From the NCBI GenBank assembly GCA_017530275.1, contig JAFXMP010000334.1, forward strand, positions 1 through 36,686: a stretch of 36,686 nt of DNA, given 5' to 3'. This document shows positions 30,947-36,686 of this stretch, one piece after another (within the stretch, counting starts at the first letter, position 1; every line of letters begins with the position of its first letter). A program made the position numbers and the translations under genes. The notes beneath the pieces were generated by a model. That model was not told the origin of the DNA and did no database searches. It saw only the letters and a list, made by a program, of their open reading frames with translations. The DNA is from Clostridia bacterium. Its GTDB lineage: Bacteria > Bacillota_A > Clostridia > Christensenellales > Aristaeellaceae.

Positions 30947-32133
30947 TGGCCGCTCCTTTTTTTGCGTTCTTTCAGCACGGTTTCATAATCCACCCGTTCG
31001 CCCCGGTAAAGCCGCAGCATCTGGTCCACCACCACATCCCAGTTGTAATGCTCTAGGATATAATCTGCCGTGGACGCTTTCATTCGCCCCACCTTTTCAG
31101 GATCGTCAAGCAGCGCCTGCATTTTTTCCCGCAGGGCTTCCACGTTTCCCTTGGGGAAGATGACCGCCAGATCCCCCGTGACCTCCGTATTTTCGGGAAT
31201 ATCGCTCACCAGGCAGCAATTGCCGTAGGACATGGCTTCCAGCAGCGTGTTGGCCATTCCCTCCAGGTTGCTTGGCAGCAGGAACATATAGGCATTCGAG
31301 TACAATTCCTGGATAATCGTCCCTTTTACATAGCCGATAAACACGATGCGGCTGTCGCCCGCAGCTTGCTCCTGCAGCTGGGCATAATAGCCCGGGTTGC
31401 TGTTTCCGCCGGCAATGATCAGCTTTTTGTCTGTTTTACAGGCACGGAAAGCCTCGATCATATAGTGAAGCCCCTTTTCCGGCTCCACCCGGCCCAGGGA
31501 CAGAAGGTATCCGTCTTTTTGCAATCCCCACTTATCCGTGATTTCCTGGGGCGGCAGATGCTCCGGCGCGTCGATGCCGTTGGCAAAGCGAATGGCTTCC
31601 ACGCCGTACTTTTCCCGGATATACGTTTTCATTTTTTCCGAGAGCACCAGGCAGGCGTCCGCCCGCTTGGCGGCGCACCGCTCTCCCCATTGCAGGTACT
31701 TTTGGGCGAAGCATCCCCATTTATCCCGCTGGCTGTCAAACCCGTGCAGGGAGGCTACGCACCTGAGCCCAAAAAGCTTTGCCAAGGGGATCATAGCGCA
31801 GGGGCCGGAGGCACGGTAGCTTACCACGTCATACCGGGCAAACGCGGCATGTATGGTAGCCAAAAAAGAATACACGGGCACCGGAGCGATGCGGTTGGGC
31901 GTGGGAACGGTAATGATCCGCACGCCTTTGTATTCCTTCAGCCGTTTTTCATTGAAAGCCTTGCCGTGGATATTGTCGTTTCCGCGGTTGTACACCACGA
32001 CAGTATGCCCCAGCGCCGCCATGCGCACGGCATGCTGCTCAACGCCCTTTTCTATACCGCCTTCGTTGGAAGGAATCCTTTTGTGGCCTATGATTGCGAT
32101 CTTCAGTTTTTTATCAGCGGGAATCTTTTTCAT
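30943..32133 (-). CDS. Glycosyltransferase family 4 with DUF1972-type N-terminus
   Basis: This 396-residue enzyme is the first gene of the polysaccharide cluster. The N-terminal KIAIIGHKRIPSNEGGIEKG and VVYNRGNDNI resemble the DUF1972 domain of rhamnosyltransferase-like GT4 enzymes. The donor domain has YLLSLGRVEPEKGLHYMIEA, LIIAGGNSNPGYYAQLQEQA, FLLPSNLEGMANTLLEAMSY (an exact EX7E) and CLVSDIPENTEVTGDLAVIF. Relatives often add an early sugar such as rhamnose to an undecaprenyl-linked acceptor, but specificity is not shown here. A promoter lies about 190 nt upstream. It overlaps the next gene by 4 nt. Confidence 0.88.
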   Translation of the reverse strand: MKKIPADKKLKIAIIGHKRIPSNEGGIEKGVEQHAVRMAALGHTVVVYNRGNDNIHGKAFNEKRLKEYKGVRIITVPTPNRIAPVPVYSFLATIHAAFARYDVVSYRASGPCAMIPLAKLFGLRCVASLHGFDSQRDKWGCFAQKYLQWGERCAAKRADACLVLSEKMKTYIREKYGVEAIRFANGIDAPEHLPPQEITDKWGLQKDGYLLSLGRVEPEKGLHYMIEAFRACKTDKKLIIAGGNSNPGYYAQLQEQAAGDSRIVFIGYVKGTIIQELYSNAYMFLLPSNLEGMANTLLEAMSYGNCCLVSDIPENTEVTGDLAVIFPKGNVEALREKMQALLDDPEKVGRMKASTADYILEHYNWDVVVDQMLRLYRGERVDYETVLKERKKRSGQ

Positions 32134-32319
32134 TCGGTTTCACCTTAGCCAGCATTGTAATTTGCTTTCTGTGAAAAGAGGGAAGATGATAAACGCGGCC
32201 GCTTCCATTATCACGATATGAAAAAAACGGTTGACTTCTCATCTTGACAGGAGGTCGGAATGATGCCGCCTATCAGGATGATAAGCATCAGCAAAAAAAT
32301 GGGCAAAAATCCACTGACC

Positions 32320-32348
32320 ATTATACCATATAGCGCATCGTTTTTCCA
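32320..32348 (-). promoter_or_regulatory. Promoter of the polysaccharide cluster
   Basis: On the - strand TGGAAA (32348-32343), a 17-nt spacer and a perfect TATAAT (32325-32320) with an extended -10 TG lie upstream of the first glycosyltransferase gene. The resulting leader of about 180 nt holds an inverted repeat (TGATAA/TTATCA around a GCGGCCGC palindrome, about 32188-32213). That leaves 32134-32494 without a confident gene. Confidence 0.65.
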
Positions 32349-32494
32349 TAGAAAAATCGGTTTTTTTGGTGTTGAGAAGAAAAAAACTGGATTATTAGGT
32401 TTGTACTTCGGCGCATTTTAACACTGGCGTATGAAACGGCGCGTCCTGGGTCATGCTATCACCGAAATCTTTCCTGTAAAAGGAGGAGGATAGC

Positions 32495-33664
32495 ATGGCT
32501 CTTTTTTTGCGGGTGAGCGCGCTGCTCCTGTGCTTGTGCGTGTGCGCGGCGTTTTTTGATCCGGCGGCGCTGGCGGAACCGCTGGAACAGGGAACGCCCT
32601 TGAGCCTGACGGCGCCCAGCGCTATTTTGATGGAAGCGGAAACCGGGGCGGTGATCTTTGAAAAGAACGCGGACGAGCGGCGGCCTGCCGCGTCGGTGAC
32701 CAAGCTGATGACGCTGCTGATCGTGCTGGAGAAGTTGGACCGGGGGGATTTTACCCTGGAGGATAAGATCACGGTGTCTCCGGCTGCAGCGGCGCAGCCG
32801 GGGTCCCAGGCGTTTCTGGACGCTCATGCCGTTTATCCCTTAAAAGATTTGCTGAAAGCGACGGTCATCGCCAGCGCCAACGACGCGGCGGCGGCCCTGG
32901 CGGAGTACACGGCTGGAACAGAGGAAGCCTTCGCTGCCTTAATGAACGAAAAAGCGGCGGCGCTGAACCTTCAAAACAGCCATTATGTGAACTGCACCGG
33001 CCTGCCCGCCGAGGGGCAGTACACATGCGCCCGGGACGTGGCGGCGCTGTCCCGGGAGGTAGCGAAACATCCCGCGTATTTCACCTATTCCTCCGTGTGG
33101 CTGGATAACCTGACCCATCCCTCGGGCCGGGTGACGGATCTGACCAACACCAACCGGCTGGTGCGGTTTTACAAGGACTGCGACGGCATGAAAACAGGCT
33201 CCACCAACGAGGCCAAGTATTGCCTGAGCGCCACGGCGGAAAGAAACGGCATGCGCCTGATCGCGGTGGTGCTGGGGGTGCCCAATAGCCAGACCCGGTT
33301 CGACGAGGCCCGGGCCATGCTGGATTACGGCTTTTCCGCCTATTCCCTGACGCCTGTTGCCCGAGAAGGGGACTGGATCGGCATGCAGGTGCCGGTGAAG
33401 TTAGGCTCCAAGGATCAGGTGGACGCGGCGCTGGGGGCAGGGCTGTCGCTGCTGCTGCGGTCCGGCATGAAGGATCAGTTGAGCTTCGAGGCCGAATTGC
33501 CGGAATCTGTCACCGCCCCGGTGCAAGCCGGGGATTCCCTGGGCAGCGTGTGGGTGCTGCTATCCGGCAAACGAATCGCCCAACTGCCCGCCGTGGCCGC
33601 CCAGGACGTGCGCCTGCCCGGGATGCTGGAGGGGTTTGTGCGGCTGTGGGAAAACTGGCGGTAA
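32495..33664 (+). CDS. dacF: D-alanyl-D-alanine carboxypeptidase (PBP5/DacF type)
   Basis: This 389-residue low-molecular-weight penicillin-binding protein removes the terminal D-Ala of peptidoglycan stem peptides outside the cell. A signal peptide (about 1-27) leads to the serine peptidase domain with all three motifs: SVTK (SxxK, near residue 67), SAND (SxN, near 126) and KTGS (near 232). The C-terminal part (about 285-389) is the usual PBP5_C beta domain. The final amphipathic anchor is short and basic-aromatic (FVRLWENWR). AAGGAGGAGG precedes the ATG by 5 nt. It is divergent from the polysaccharide cluster. The DacF name is by similarity of layout; DacA or DacB are possible. Confidence 0.9.
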   Translation: MALFLRVSALLLCLCVCAAFFDPAALAEPLEQGTPLSLTAPSAILMEAETGAVIFEKNADERRPAASVTKLMTLLIVLEKLDRGDFTLEDKITVSPAAAAQPGSQAFLDAHAVYPLKDLLKATVIASANDAAAALAEYTAGTEEAFAALMNEKAAALNLQNSHYVNCTGLPAEGQYTCARDVAALSREVAKHPAYFTYSSVWLDNLTHPSGRVTDLTNTNRLVRFYKDCDGMKTGSTNEAKYCLSATAERNGMRLIAVVLGVPNSQTRFDEARAMLDYGFSAYSLTPVAREGDWIGMQVPVKLGSKDQVDAALGAGLSLLLRSGMKDQLSFEAELPESVTAPVQAGDSLGSVWVLLSGKRIAQLPAVAAQDVRLPGMLEGFVRLWENWR

Positions 33665-33692
33665 GGGGCGCGCTGGGGTCTCCGCGGCCCCA

Positions 33693-33742
33693 GTTCCGCA
33701 GGCTCAATGGTCGCAATGTTCCGCAGGCTCAATAGTCGCAAC
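33693..33742 (+). repeat. Two tandem copies of a 25-bp unit
   Basis: GTTCCGCAGGCTCAATGGTC at 33693 is repeated at 33718 as GTTCCGCAGGCTCAATAGTC, each followed by GCAA, giving a period of exactly 25 bp. Just before it, CTGGGG (33673-33678) and CCCCAG (33688-33693) form a hairpin without a T-run. Confidence 0.75.
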
Positions 33743-33744
33743 TC

Positions 33745-33906
33745 CCCTTCATGGGGAGATTGCTCCTTTTCGCCTGACCTCACCTCGGACAGAACATCCG
33801 TCACAGGCGGCTGTCCGAGGTTCGTCCCTTCATGGGGAGATTGCCCCCTTTCGCCTGATCTCACCGCTGATGAAATTCCCGCCACAGGCGGTCATCGGCG
33901 GTTCGT
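33745..33906 (+). repeat. Two tandem 81-bp hairpin units with covarying stems
   Basis: Units at 33745-33825 and 33826-33906 share CCCTTCATGGGGAGATTG, TCGCCTGA and TTCGTCCC. Each folds into a 10-bp outer stem (CCTCGGACAG/CTGTCCGAGG at 33783-33820; CCGCTGATGA/TCATCGGCGG at 33864-33901) and an inner 5-bp stem closing an ACA loop. The stems differ in sequence but keep their pairing, so selection on structure is likely. The period is exactly 81 bp, and a third shared edge appears at 33907. Confidence 0.75.
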
Positions 33907-33913
33907 CCCCGCG

Positions 33914-33934
33914 CCAGGGAGATGATCTCCCTGG
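33914..33934. repeat. Perfect 21-bp palindrome
   Basis: CCAGGGAGAT and ATCTCCCTGG flank a single G. It lies directly after the second hairpin unit and could be a protein-binding site or a remnant of a third unit. Confidence 0.6.
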
Positions 33935-34012
33935 CCCCTCTCCTTCGGATTTTTCTTAAAGCGAAAAAGAACGTCTTTCCGCTGCTGCGCAGGGAAAAAG
34001 GATCATAAAAAA

Positions 34013-34049
34013 CGCCCTTGGGCCGATCATCGGCTCAAAGGCGCTTTTT
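34013..34049. terminator. Bidirectional intrinsic terminator
   Basis: A long stem (CGCC, TTG and GCCGAT segments pairing with ATCGGC, CAA and GGCG; one mismatch and one wobble) is followed by T5 on the + strand. An A6 run precedes it, giving a U-run on the - strand. It sits between the convergent carboxypeptidase and CD1247-like genes and can serve both. Confidence 0.75.
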
Positions 34050-34058
34050 CATCAAGGC

Positions 34059-34472
34059 TTATTTTTCTTCGTCGTCCGGGGTTTCGGGGAAGAGGGGTTG
34101 ATGACAGTTGGGGCAGAGATAGTCCTCGTCGAAATCGAAGGAATCCACCTCAAAGGTCATTTCCTCGCCGCAGTGGGGGCAGGTGTATTCCACCACGCTG
34201 TCGTCTTCTTCCTCTTCGTCCTCGTCGTCTTCGCCCTCGAAATCATCGTCTTCAAAGACGGCGTCTTCCAGATCGCTCAGATCGTTGTCGATGGCTTCCA
34301 CGTAGGAGCTCAGATCGTCGTGATCATTGCGAATGGAGGCGATTTCGGCGGTGATGTCGGAAAGCACTTCCAGAATCTTTACGATCAGCTTGCCTTCATT
34401 TTTTTCGGTATCCAGATTCAGGCCTTCAGCCAGGCCTTTCAGGTAAGATACCCGATCAGACAGATTATTCAT
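34059..34472 (-). CDS. CD1247-type acidic protein with zinc ribbon
   Basis: This 137-residue protein has a helical N-terminal domain (NNLSDRVSYLKGLAEGLNLD, IVKILEVLSDITAEIASIRN) and a very acidic linker (DDDFEGEDDEDEEEEDD). A C-terminal zinc ribbon has CPHC and CPNC pairs (about residues 99-127). This matches the clostridial CD1247 N-terminal domain family, of unknown function, which is often found near efp as here. The start at 34472 is chosen because AGGAGG lies 4 nt upstream; an ATG five codons earlier would place that site inside the gene. The layout suggests a protein- or nucleic-acid-binding adaptor in the cytoplasm. Confidence 0.82.
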   Translation of the reverse strand: MNNLSDRVSYLKGLAEGLNLDTEKNEGKLIVKILEVLSDITAEIASIRNDHDDLSSYVEAIDNDLSDLEDAVFEDDDFEGEDDEDEEEEDDSVVEYTCPHCGEEMTFEVDSFDFDEDYLCPNCHQPLFPETPDDEEK

Positions 34473-34543
34473 GAATCCTCCTAACAATATTTATGTTGCA
34501 ACGTGTCTGCTAAATCGAGCATAGTTTGACCATGTTTTTTTGC

Positions 34544-34562
34544 GGGCGGATGATATCCGCCC
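34544..34562. repeat. GGGCGGAT/ATCCGCCC hairpin
   Basis: An 8-bp perfect stem with a GAT loop is followed by CCTACAG. It resembles a GC-rich intergenic hairpin of a kind often dispersed in clostridial genomes, from memory. It lies in the 251-bp gap between efp and the CD1247-like gene. Confidence 0.55.
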
Positions 34563-34665
34563 CTACAGTCCTCTGCCTAACAATGATGGTATACCGTACT
34601 CGACGGAAAACCTACGCTGCGACAAAGAATCCCGTCCCCCCTTATGGTTTTCTTGGAAGGGGGGT

Positions 34666-34710
34666 CTGGGGGAAACCATTCTTTTGACTCAAAAGAATGG
34701 TTTCCCCCAG
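34666..34710. repeat. Perfect 20-bp inverted repeat with 5-nt loop
   Basis: CTGGGGGAAACCATTCTTTT (34666-34685) is the exact reverse complement of 34691-34710, around GACTC. A further CCCCCCTT/AAGGGGGG stem (34636-34643 with 34657-34664) and flanking AAAGAAT/ATTCTTT (34624 and 34711) surround it. It lies 13 bp after efp and may act as its terminator, although no U-run follows. Confidence 0.8.
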
Positions 34711-34723
34711 TATTCTTTCCCTA

Positions 34724-35281
34724 TCAAGCGCGGGACAGGTATTCGCCGGTGCGGGTATCGATTTTGATCACGTCGCCGATGTTGATGAACAGGGGCACCT
34801 GGATCTCCAGGCCGGTTTCGGTGGTGGCGGGCTTAAAGTTGTTGGTGGCGGTATCGCCCTTGAAGCCCGGTTCGGTCTTGGTGATTTCCAGCTCCACAAA
34901 GTTGGGCGCTTCCACGGAGAAAGCCTGACCCTTGAAGTAGCGGATGGTGACGTTCATGTTTTCCTTCACGTACTGAATGGCGTCCTCCACGGCGTCCTTG
35001 CCCAGGGGCATCTGCTCGAAGGTCTCGGGGTCCATGAAGTAGTAGAGGTCGCCGTCATTGTACAGGTACTGCATTTCTTTGGTTTCGATGATCGCGCGGG
35101 GCATTTTGTCGGTGGGGTTGAAGGTGCGTTCCACCACGGCGCCGGTCATGACGTTCTTGATCTTGGTGCGCACGAAGGCAGCGCCCTTGCCGGGCTTTAC
35201 GTGCTGGAAGTCCACAATGTTCCACACGCCGCCGTCCCATTCGATGGTGATGCCCTTTTTGAAATCGCCAGCAGTAATCAT
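34724..35281 (-). CDS. efp: Translation elongation factor P
   Basis: This 185-residue protein is a normal-length EF-P, which binds stalled ribosomes between the P and E sites and promotes peptide bonds at polyproline stretches. The N-terminal KOW-like domain carries [15 protein letters not shown], with Lys32 at the tip, the position that is modified in many bacteria. The two OB domains follow ([19 protein letters not shown], then [18 protein letters not shown] and [20 protein letters not shown], the C-terminal signature). GGAGG lies 8 nt before the ATG. It follows the Xaa-Pro peptidase gene by 47 nt, an order often seen in Bacillota. Confidence 0.96.
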   Translation of the reverse strand: MITAGDFKKGITIEWDGGVWNIVDFQHVKPGKGAAFVRTKIKNVMTGAVVERTFNPTDKMPRAIIETKEMQYLYNDGDLYYFMDPETFEQMPLGKDAVEDAIQYVKENMNVTIRYFKGQAFSVEAPNFVELEITKTEPGFKGDTATNNFKPATTETGLEIQVPLFINIGDVIKIDTRTGEYLSRA

Positions 35282-35328
35282 GATTCATTCCTCCATTTTT
35301 CTTGTTGGTCTATTGCAGAAGGGGCCGA

Positions 35329-36036
35329 TCACAGGATCAGCAGCGCCTTTTGTGCATAAACGAAAGAGTGCCAGCCGTTTTCGGTGATCACGCAGGTGTC
35401 CTCAATGCGGACGCCGCCGAGGCCCGGCACATAAATGCCCGGCTCCACGGTGATTGTCACGCCTACCTCCAGCTTGTCTTCACACATCTGGGACAGACGG
35501 GGCTCCTCGTGAATATCGATGCCCACGCTGTGGCCCAATCCGTGGCCGAAACGGCCTTTGTAGCCCGCGGCGTCAATGATCTCATGGGCCATGGTGTCGA
35601 TATCCTTGCAGACTTTGCCGGGGAAAAGGGCCTGCTCGCAGGTCTCCTGGGCGCGGAGCACGGTATCGTAAATTTTCTTCATTTCCGGGCTGGGCTGGCC
35701 CAAGGCGATGGTACGGGTCATGTCTGCGCAGTAGCCGCCCTTTTTCGCGCCGAAGTCGAAGGTGATCATTTCGCCCTTTTCCACCTTCTTGTCGCTGGGG
35801 ATGGCGTGGGGCAGGCTGCCGTTGACGCCGGAGGCCACGATGGTGTTGAAGGCCAGGGCCTCGCCGCCCAGCTCCAGCATGGTGTAATCAAGAAGAAGCT
35901 GCAATTGCTTTTCCGTCATGCCGGGCTTGATCTTGGGCAGGAACTGCTCGAAAGCGCGGCAGGAAATATCGCAGGCTTCCCCCGATGCACTTGAGTTCTT
36001 TTTCGTCCTTGATCCGCCGGGCCTTTTCGGGCGCAC
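35329..36036 (-). CDS. M24 peptidase, catalytic C-terminal fragment
   Basis: This is the frame after the shift. True peptidase sequence begins at EACDISCRAFEQFLPKIKPG; the residues before it in this frame are out-of-frame noise. It holds the whole pita-bread catalytic fold with five metal ligands. No good ribosome binding site is seen, so independent translation is doubtful. Confidence 0.7.
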   Translation of the reverse strand: MRPKRPGGSRTKKNSSASGEACDISCRAFEQFLPKIKPGMTEKQLQLLLDYTMLELGGEALAFNTIVASGVNGSLPHAIPSDKKVEKGEMITFDFGAKKGGYCADMTRTIALGQPSPEMKKIYDTVLRAQETCEQALFPGKVCKDIDTMAHEIIDAAGYKGRFGHGLGHSVGIDIHEEPRLSQMCEDKLEVGVTITVEPGIYVPGLGGVRIEDTCVITENGWHSFVYAQKALLIL

Positions 36037-36199
36037 CGTTCAGAGGCGCAAATTCCACGCCGGGAATGTCCTTTTTCAGCTTTTCAAAGGAACGGACGGT
36101 CACTTCGTCGTCCTCGTAGCGGACGGCCTTGATTTCGTGCTCCGCGAACACCTTCGCCGCCAGCATGGCGTGGCTGACGCCCTTTTCTACCATCAGCAC
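35888..36199 (-). CDS. M24 peptidase, middle fragment
   Basis: The frame follows the TAG directly and continues the N-terminal creatinase-like domain (VLMVEKGVSHAMLAAKVFAE, VTVRSFEKLKKDIPGVEFAP) as far as EKELKCI. The remainder is out of frame. The GTG at 36199 is only the first possible start codon after the stop. Confidence 0.55.
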   Translation of the reverse strand: MLMVEKGVSHAMLAAKVFAEHEIKAVRYEDDEVTVRSFEKLKKDIPGVEFAPLNGAPEKARRIKDEKELKCIGGSLRYFLPRFRAVPAQDQARHDGKAIAASS

Positions 36200-36397
36200 C
36201 TACCAGCCGGGAGCCTGGCGCTCGGCCTGCTCGGTGTAGCGGAAATCGGTCACGATGGCCTGGAAGCCGTGGCCCACAGCCAGCAGCCCTTCGCCGGTAT
36301 AGCCGCTTAAATAAAAGATGTTGGAGGGCTTGTGGATCAATACGCCCTCGTTTTTTTCGACGCCCGCGATGGCGAGCATCTTGTCCAGTCTGCTCAT
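36200..36397 (-). CDS. M24 peptidase, N-terminal fragment
   Basis: This short frame from the well-supported ATG ends at the in-frame TAG after 65 codons. It encodes the start of the N-terminal domain (MLAIAGVEKNEGVLIHKPSN, NIFYLSGYTGEGLLAVG, TDFRYTEQAERQAPGW). The strong ribosome binding site means that a truncated peptide would be made if the stop is real. Confidence 0.6.
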   Translation of the reverse strand: MSRLDKMLAIAGVEKNEGVLIHKPSNIFYLSGYTGEGLLAVGHGFQAIVTDFRYTEQAERQAPGW

Positions 36398-36553
36398 TTG
36401 TTTCATCCTCCAAAAAGCGCTTGATCAGCACCACATGGCATTTTATCATACTTCCCGCTGTTGCGCCACCCCCGGAAGAAAGAAAATCAAAAAAATTTTA
36501 CATTTTTTATGGTTCAGTGGAAAAAAATGGGGAAATGGTGAGATAACAAGGTC

Positions 36554-36601
36554 ACTGAAAAAGGTACGCTGGTACAAGAAGGGCAGCGTATCTTTTTCAG
36601 T
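36554..36601. terminator. 18-bp inverted repeat, terminator-like
   Basis: ACTGAAAAAGGTACGCTG (36554-36571) pairs with CAGCGTATCTTTTTCAGT (36584-36601) with a single G-T pair, around a 12-nt loop. The A5 and T5 tracts in the stem make it a plausible bidirectional terminator or leader attenuator for the gene starting at the right edge. Confidence 0.6.
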
Positions 36602-36674
36602 TACAAGTGAGAATAACAGGCGAATTAGCAAATTGGAACATAAAATCGGGGGAAAAAGAAAAGCCTCGTAAATC

Positions 36675-36681
36675 AGGAGGG
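36675..36681 (+). promoter_or_regulatory. Ribosome binding site of a gene beyond the right edge
   Basis: AGGAGGG is followed by AATTA at the window end. A + strand start codon would fall within the next few bases outside. No start codon is inside the window. Confidence 0.6.
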
Positions 36682-36686
36682 AATTA

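Larger units (their letters stand above)
35329..36397 (-). pseudogene. M24-family Xaa-Pro peptidase, disrupted
   Basis: Restored, this is a 355-residue Xaa-Pro aminopeptidase/dipeptidase. The ATG at 36397 has GGAGG (36407-36411) 9 nt upstream. Two breaks exist: an in-frame TAG at 36202-36200 (after RQAPGW) and one extra base in a G5 run (35983-35979 on this strand) that shifts the frame after EKELKCI. The M24 metal site is otherwise intact: FDFGAKKGGYCADMTRT, GHGLGHSVGIDIHEEP, TVEPGIY and VRIEDTCVI. A TAAAAT box with an extended -10 TG lies at 36445-36440. The gene sits just upstream of efp, the usual place for pepQ/pepP-like genes. Recent decay or consensus error cannot be told apart. Confidence 0.78.

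Noticed and set aside
32211..32288. 25-residue leader peptide on the - strand in the polysaccharide-cluster leader (starts MLIILIGGIIPTSC)
   Set aside because: No ribosome binding site upstream and no clear attenuator logic; probably chance.
33811..33830. tRNA-like T-arm (GGTTCG) in the hairpin units
   Set aside because: No acceptor stem, anticodon arm or D-arm can be fitted around it.
33693..33906. CRISPR array
   Set aside because: Two repeat types with two copies each, no unique spacers of uniform length, and no cas genes nearby.

Overview
The window looks like chromosome from a Gram-positive Clostridia-type bacterium (Bacillota), probably an uncultured gut or rumen lineage. Clues are strong AGGAGG-type ribosome binding sites, sigma-A promoters, a DacF-like carboxypeptidase, VanW-family proteins, a CD1247-type protein beside elongation factor P, and GTGGAAA-type intergenic repeats. 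The taxonomic placement is an inference from gene content only.

Layout. (1) 1-3900, + strand: the 3' part of an ABC exporter gene, then a sigma-A promoter driving a Rho-like protein with a lost P-loop, an intrinsic terminator, and a short YkuD-type L,D-transpeptidase. (2) 3901-6660: two insertion sequences side by side. One is an IS630-family element whose transposase needs a -1 frameshift at an A7 run; the other is an IS110-family element with a long 5' non-coding end suited to a bridge RNA. Inverted copies of a GTGGAAA-type repeat bracket the pair. (3) 6664-8691, - strand: two tandem secreted VanW-family proteins. (4) 8890-14205, + strand: a GNAT acetyltransferase, a secreted carbohydrate-binding protein of the Cthe_2159 type, and a CotH-kinase surface protein broken by one frameshift and one in-frame stop. 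(5) 14362-32133, - strand: a large exopolysaccharide/capsule cluster.

In transcription order the polysaccharide cluster encodes three GT-B glycosyltransferases, a hexapeptide acetyltransferase, two Wzz-like copolymerases, a Wzy-like polymerase/ligase, a membrane-anchored metallophosphoesterase, a small membrane protein, an acyltransferase-3 protein, a Wzx-type flippase, three GT2 glycosyltransferases and a final GT4. Many junctions are 4-nt overlaps or a few bases, and a good promoter lies just upstream, so much of it is probably one operon. It holds the parts of a Wzx/Wzy pathway, but no priming phosphoglycosyltransferase and no tyrosine kinase or phosphatase are in view. The second copolymerase is fused to a catalytically degenerate GGDEF domain and a duplicated charged tail.

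(6) 32495-36686: a D-Ala-D-Ala carboxypeptidase (+), a repeat-rich intergenic region with two covarying hairpin units, then on the - strand a CD1247-like zinc-ribbon protein, elongation factor P and a broken Xaa-Pro peptidase. The right edge carries a terminator hairpin and the ribosome binding site of a gene that begins outside.

Strongest leads: the Rho-like protein without a Walker A lysine, the Wzz-pseudoGGDEF fusion, the covarying tandem hairpins at 33745-33906, and the candidate IS110 bridge RNA. Two unrelated loci (CotH and the M24 peptidase) each carry one stop and one homopolymer indel, so consensus errors must be excluded before calling them true pseudogenes.
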